Source: Topomyia yanbarensis
Taxonomy: Eukaryota > Arthropoda > Insecta > Diptera > Culicidae
DNA length: 64,000 nt
Assembly (NCBI RefSeq): GCF_030247195.1
Contig: NC_080672.1
Span: forward strand, 25,427,906-25,491,905
Reading direction: 5' to 3'
Both the position numbers and the translations under genes were made by a program. The notes beneath the pieces were generated by a model. It did not search any database and was not told the origin of the DNA. It saw only the letters and a program-made list of their open reading frames with translations. Below are positions 59,261 through 64,000 of this stretch, piece after piece. The number at the start of each line of letters is the position of its first letter. Within the stretch, counting starts at the first letter, position 1.

Positions 59261-61559
59261 AAACAACCGCAGAACGAGATCCCTCTGTTTACTTTACTCT
59301 CACTTTGACAATAGTTTTCAAGTGAATCAATCTTGCTTTTCCTCGCACTAGCTTCAACATCACCGCACGAAACAGTTTTTAGTGCACAAATCCTCTCACC
59401 GAAAAACCTATTACAAAATCACATGTTCTCAAACTAACTCGTAAACCAATGGGAAAGAATAAGGGTGTGATAAAATCACAGAGCTACAAAACAACATCCT
59501 CAACTAGATTTGGCCCCCTCGACGGAAGCCACTCATGGCGTGGTCAACGTCAACGATGGCCTGAAATTGAAATCAGAGAACAGAATAGAAAAGAATGAGT
59601 CATTTGGATGTTCGGTCTCAAAAGACAAAGAAAAGTTGAACAATCACTGTAGTTGTAGGAAGAAGGGAGAAAGAAAAAGGAAGAAAGAACCAGGAAGGAG
59701 GAAGAAATTTAGTAATTTATGGAATGGATTTGTCGATAATGAAAAGAGCAGATTTCAAGCTTTTATCGACACGTGAAGAGTTATACTTCAGATTGTTAGA
59801 TTTCGAAGTCAAATTTAGCGTTAGTGACAATGAAAAAAATCGCCAAGACGCCCTGCAGCTGAATACATTTGATAAGTCAAAGTTCTTGGCAAACAAATGC
59901 GGTTCATTTAAATTAGTCCACTAGATGGGTTAAAAAGATTACGGTAAATTGGATTCCAGAGACCCTTTGTTGGTGTTTAGCAAAATTGAGGGCAACTCGC
60001 TATCGGTTCCCTCATTCTGATATTCAACATTCAATTTTTTTCTAACAATAACTAACATTATAATTTACGAAATAGCTTATAACAAATAATATTAACATTT
60101 TCAAAAAGTGACTCGTATGGGTCTCAAGCCACGAACCCGTTACTCGATAAAGATCATCGCACATCCCTACAGAACAATTAACCAAATCATTAAATATATC
60201 AATTCACAAAGAAACCTAAAACTCTGGAAAATGTTCTTCAATACTCTAGTATGTAGCTATACTTACATGAGGCTCATGAATCTCGTTCCACAGATCACAG
60301 TAATACACAAGGCGCCATGTTGAAAATGACGCATCTATCCTTCCGTTGCACGAAAAATCTGCGAAGAAACAGAGCAAAAACAAACACCATCAGTAAATGT
60401 CCCGTCCTTCCTACTGGGGATATATTATCTGAGAACTTGCATCTCCTCTTGCGGCAGATGAAGATGAAGTGCGAAACCAAACAGGAACGAGCAAAGAGGC
60501 TGTGGCAAGGATAGAAAAGCACGACGACGGTGGCGCACCCTCGAGATATAACAGTTCTCATTCAGAAAATAATTAAGAACCATTTCCCACGGTTCAACGA
60601 AGCAACACTTGAATCGCAACCAAAACAAAAAAAGAAGATGTCAATAGCAATTTGCTGAGAGCTACTAACTTTCGCCGTGCCACTCTTTTATTCCCTTTCG
60701 AGTAAGCGCACAGGGTACATACTTTTATAGTTCTTTCAAACCCATCGCTCCCGGGCACCCGGTCCCATTCCGACACCGAAGAAAAGGAAATTTTTATCAA
60801 GAAATTACAGTATCAGCCAACTGAGCCTACCATACACAAAGTACACGGTGCCAAATGTATGTGCGGACTGTCATTTGTAGTTTCCAGGACGACACATTCC
60901 GCAATATTTTCAACCCCTGTAGCATGACGTCAGTTCAAACATGCGCACTGTCACCACACCACAGCAGGCAGAGAGCCTCGGTGATATCAGCAACAGTAGC
61001 AGCAGCGAACAGTGAGAGTCATCGCTTCGGGCAGACATTGGTCTCGACAGAACCCGTCACTGTGTCTAAGGGCTAACCGGAACTAGGCAGAATAACAATG
61101 ACCGACAACAGTAGTGGTGAGTCTATCTCAGAAGTGAATTTTGCTGTAGGTGCACTTTGTCGGCTTGGTTAGCGATCACTTACTAAAAGAGAGATGACAT
61201 TTGTAAGAGGTAATAAATATGCAAATTAAGGTTCCCGTGAGAATTTGTTATCACGCATATGATGTGCGGCTAAGCGATCTACACTCGCGTTTCTTTTTCG
61301 AACAATTATGACCTAAGAAAACCCATATTGGATTTAATTTATTCTTTTTTGAGATGGGTAAGTGCAATCTATATCGATATTTAAAAAAAATCTTAAGCGA
61401 AGAAAGCACATTAACGGGCATTGTCGAGTAGTTCCGTTTAAAGAATAAGATTATTTGGGCAATCAAGCTATGATGTGTTTTTCAAATTGAAGCGTTTCGA
61501 TCAGGCTGAGGCCCAGATATTTTGACGAAATATATGACTATTTTCTTTCCTTTTTTATT
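59261..61559. other. No gene recognised; possible upstream flank
   Basis: Mixed composition. 59510-59924 is Lys/Arg-rich in translation without a domain; 60295-60630 and 60700-60800 are GC-richer. ATGACCGACAACAGTAGTG followed by GTGAGT at 61100 on the plus strand could be a short first coding exon but has no other support. Confidence 0.35.
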
Positions 61560-63110
61560 TCGACTAATATGTAGTCCCATTTTCTTTTTTACTTTTTAAC
61601 GACATTCAATTAGCTAGAGATAACTAAGTAGGGAATGTTATGAAAATTCAGATCCATAGTACACCCAGGTTTTTCTTACGCGGGGGATAAGTACCGCGTA
61701 AAAAAACGCGTTAATTCGAAAATCCGCGTAAAAAAACCGCGCCAATTCGAAAATCCGCGTAAAAAAAACTCAGTAAAAGACTTTTTTGCATGGATTTCGC
61801 AATTAACATTGTTTTTGCAAAAATATTCTAAGTCTTTTTGAATGCAAAAGACTTAGAAGATTTTCGGAAAGATGGAAGAGACGGGTTTGGACTCCTTATG
61901 GCCCGCACCTCAACAATATGGGAATGGTCTTGACGAGTAGGTGCCAGAAATTTATGTTTGACGCCATTTTGAAATCCAGGATGGCGATTTCCGGTTTACC
62001 GAAATTCTCTACAACCCATGTAATATGGGTATTGTCGGAATGATCATGACAAGTAAGTGCCAGAAACTTATGTTTGACGCTATTTTGAAATCCAAGATGG
62101 CGACTTCCGGTTTAGCGAAATTCGCGTCAAAAATCTATTTCTGGCAGCTACTCGTCAAGTCTATTCCCAAAATACCCATATTTTTTAGGTGCGGGCCATA
62201 AGGAGTCTTCTAGACACGTCGCTTCCTTCTTTTCGAAAATCTTCTAAGTACTTTGAATTCAAAAGGACTTATATATTTTTTGCAAAAAACGTGTTAATTG
62301 CGAAATCCGTGCAAAATAAAAACTGCCAAAAGTTCTTTGCATTTAAAAGGACTTTCCATTCAAAAGGACTTTGGAATATTTTTGCAAAAACCGCGTTTAT
62401 TGGAAAATCCGCGTAAAAAACCCCGTTATTGGAAAATCCGAATAAAAAAACATCGTAAAAAACCGCGCAAAAAAAACCTGAGTGTACTCAAGCGATAGCA
62501 AGGATGTGAAATATACAGATCGGAAAACTAGAAGCGGCAAGGTCATTAGAAACAGGCTTAAAATCTTACGGACTAGGAGCTTAGGAATCCATCGGCAGCA
62601 GTGGGTAGTCGCTTTAGGCAAGCTATCACCTTACACACAGTTACAAACCCGCTACGACTGAAAGAGCAATGGCAATAGCCTAATAAAAATCTACCCCGAC
62701 ATTCGAAAGGCAACACAGAGATGAACAGCAGCATTATATTGATTCTGTGAATCGTCGACATATTTTCAGTAGTGATCTTACGTGACTTCTCTTTTGTCGG
62801 TTCTCATGGTAAACAGGGACAAGTCTGTCTTTGCTGTGAGATATGTTGGTAGACTTGAGCGATTCGTAGTAATGCTGCCTAAGGTCGACTTCTGCCAGCA
62901 GAAGACAAAAGATTAGTCCGTAAAATTTTAAGCCTGTTTCTAACGACTGTGACACGTTTAGTTTTCCGATATGTATATTTCACATCGTTGCTCTCACTTG
63001 AGAACTATGGCTCTAAACTTTCATTACTTTCCTTATTCAGTAAACTCTAGCTAATTGAATGTCGGTAAAAAGTAACAAAGAATATATGAAATAATACATC
63101 AAATTAGGGT
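61560..63110. repeat. Palindromic element interrupted by a second element
   Basis: Left arm: 61570-61659 plus 62487-62580. Right arm: 62912-63095. Shared blocks: ACATTCAATTAGCTAGAG, GATGTGAAATATACA, TCGGAAAACTA, TTAGAAACAGGCTTAAAAT, TTACGGACTA. The left arm is contiguous with the right only if 61660-62486 is left out. Confidence 0.8.
61660..62486. mobile_element. CCGCGTAAAA-type element, 827 bp, with nested inverted repeat
   Basis: Starts TACACCCAGGTTTTTCTTAC and ends with the complement of TACACTCAGGTTTTTTTTGC. The ends hold short direct repeats of AAAATCCGCGTAAAAAA. Inside, GACTCCTTATGGCCCGCACC at 61889 pairs with GGTGCGGGCCATAAGGAGTC ending at 62209, enclosing a tandem pair around TTATGTTTGACGC. 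No transposase frame. Confidence 0.75.
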
Positions 63111-64000
63111 AGTATTGTGTGAGAAATTTGAAAATGATGAAATATGGAATGAACTCGGTTGGACTAAACCCCGAGAAATAAATATATTTTAAAAATATAA
63201 AGTGTCTGAAAAAATGTAATATTTCACAAATTTTTAAAACGACCTAAAAAGTTATTACGAAAAGCTAGTGCTATGTTTACTCTTCATCTATATAAACCTA
63301 CCCTCAATTAGGTTGTTGCAAAAAGCTATAACACCTTTATAATTTTCATTTTTCGAGGCCAAATATGAATATTTTTCAATGTATAGATTACAAATCGACA
63401 AGGTATACCCTATTTTCTACCTCTCACAGAGTCCTTTTAGAAAAACTAGATAGAATTGCATTTTATCGAGTTGAACCAGATTTAGCTAAATTTTAAAATA
63501 TCGACCTAAATATTTGATGCCCGTTTTACCCCACTTCCTCTTAAGGTACAAAGTTAAGTTTTGGCCCCATATGTATAAACAAACGCTGAAAGTTTGATCA
63601 AAATCGGAACACATCAATACGATCCAAGGCAGTCGCAGGTGGGAACTTTTTTATATGTGAGTGCTATTGTCATTTTTCTTCGATGAATCCAATAAAACAG
63701 GAGGATACGAAGAAGAAAAGCATAAACGGACGCCATGTTTAATTTTACAAGTATAAAACTAATACACTCGAAAGTGTCAAATGTTCCCACCTTTCTCTCT
63801 CTTCATCTTGAATACGATCTCTCGACCAAAGGGGTACCTCCTTTAGAAAAACTGATTATGGTTATGAGTAATGCGATTGGTGGTCACATGCATTCGTTCG
63901 GTGACTCGCAGGCCGATAAGGCGATCATCCCAGTCCGTGCAGTGTAACGCAATAAAGAACAGTGCTAATCCACTTTGAGGGCTCTTCGAGGTTTCAGATT
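63111..64000. other. No gene recognised
   Basis: AT-rich to 63530, then mixed. The 63735-63947 plus frame has no domain. GTGGGAAC near 63640 and GTTCCCAC near 63784 are mirrored, but pairing does not extend far. Confidence 0.4.

Noticed and set aside
61093..61120. Short first coding exon of a plus-strand gene (ATGACC... then GTGAGT)
   Set aside because: Only six codons before the donor, and no downstream exon or known peptide supports it.

Overview
ORGANISM. The window looks like nuclear DNA of a culicine mosquito. Three exons on the minus strand encode the start of the insect voltage-gated sodium channel (Vgsc, para orthologue) with mosquito-type residues. The surrounding AT-rich DNA is packed with decayed mosquito-type repeats: R1-, I- and Jockey/LOA-type non-LTR retrotransposons, a DD37E mariner, a tRNA-derived SINE and many palindromic elements. 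Nothing prokaryotic or viral was seen. LAYOUT. The only convincing host gene is Vgsc, read right to left: exon 1 (45898-46044, start Met), a 33-base microexon (43596-43628) and exon 3 (16692-16847), all joined in phase 0. Intron 1 is about 2.3 kb and intron 2 about 26.7 kb. The part of intron 3 seen here is at least 16.7 kb. Two donor-like sites further upstream (56589 and 59069) could end untranslated 5' exons. REGION BY REGION. 1-3909: two or three degraded non-LTR elements, plus strand. 3910-6769: no gene. 6770-9120: I-type LINE with RNase H and tail. 9640-12520: minus-strand LINE whose ORF1 is split by one arm of a 613-bp inverted repeat; the other arm (14257-14869) runs into a Tc1-type transposase relic. 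16692-16847: Vgsc exon 3. 18790-21440: two R1-type fragments head to head. 21460-22200: inverted I-type fragment. 22488-23735: DD37E mariner. 24160-24326: SINE with an 11-bp target duplication. 26664-29443: foldback elements, a MITE and a long hairpin. 30590-32230: LINE ORF1 with insertions. 32381-33993: foldback element. 34996-40572: a 5.6-kb element with roughly 600-bp terminal inverted repeats that carries histone genes and relics. 40916-43140: minus LINE split by a MITE. 43596-46085: Vgsc exons 2 and 1. 47195-58140: MITEs, an I-type LINE ending in a TAA tail, other repeats. 58141-64000: mostly unassigned, with a nested palindromic repeat at 61560-63110. HIGHLIGHT. The 34996-40572 element carries a broken histone H4, two tandem copies of a unit with a promoter plus H2B C-terminal mini-ORF plus histone 3' stem-loop, and two broken H3 copies on the opposite strand. 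The two mini-ORFs differ only at synonymous sites apart from one in-frame deletion. A histone-bearing inverted-repeat element inside a sodium-channel intron is the most unusual structure here. All family assignments come from reading the sequence and from memory of the families; no database search was run.
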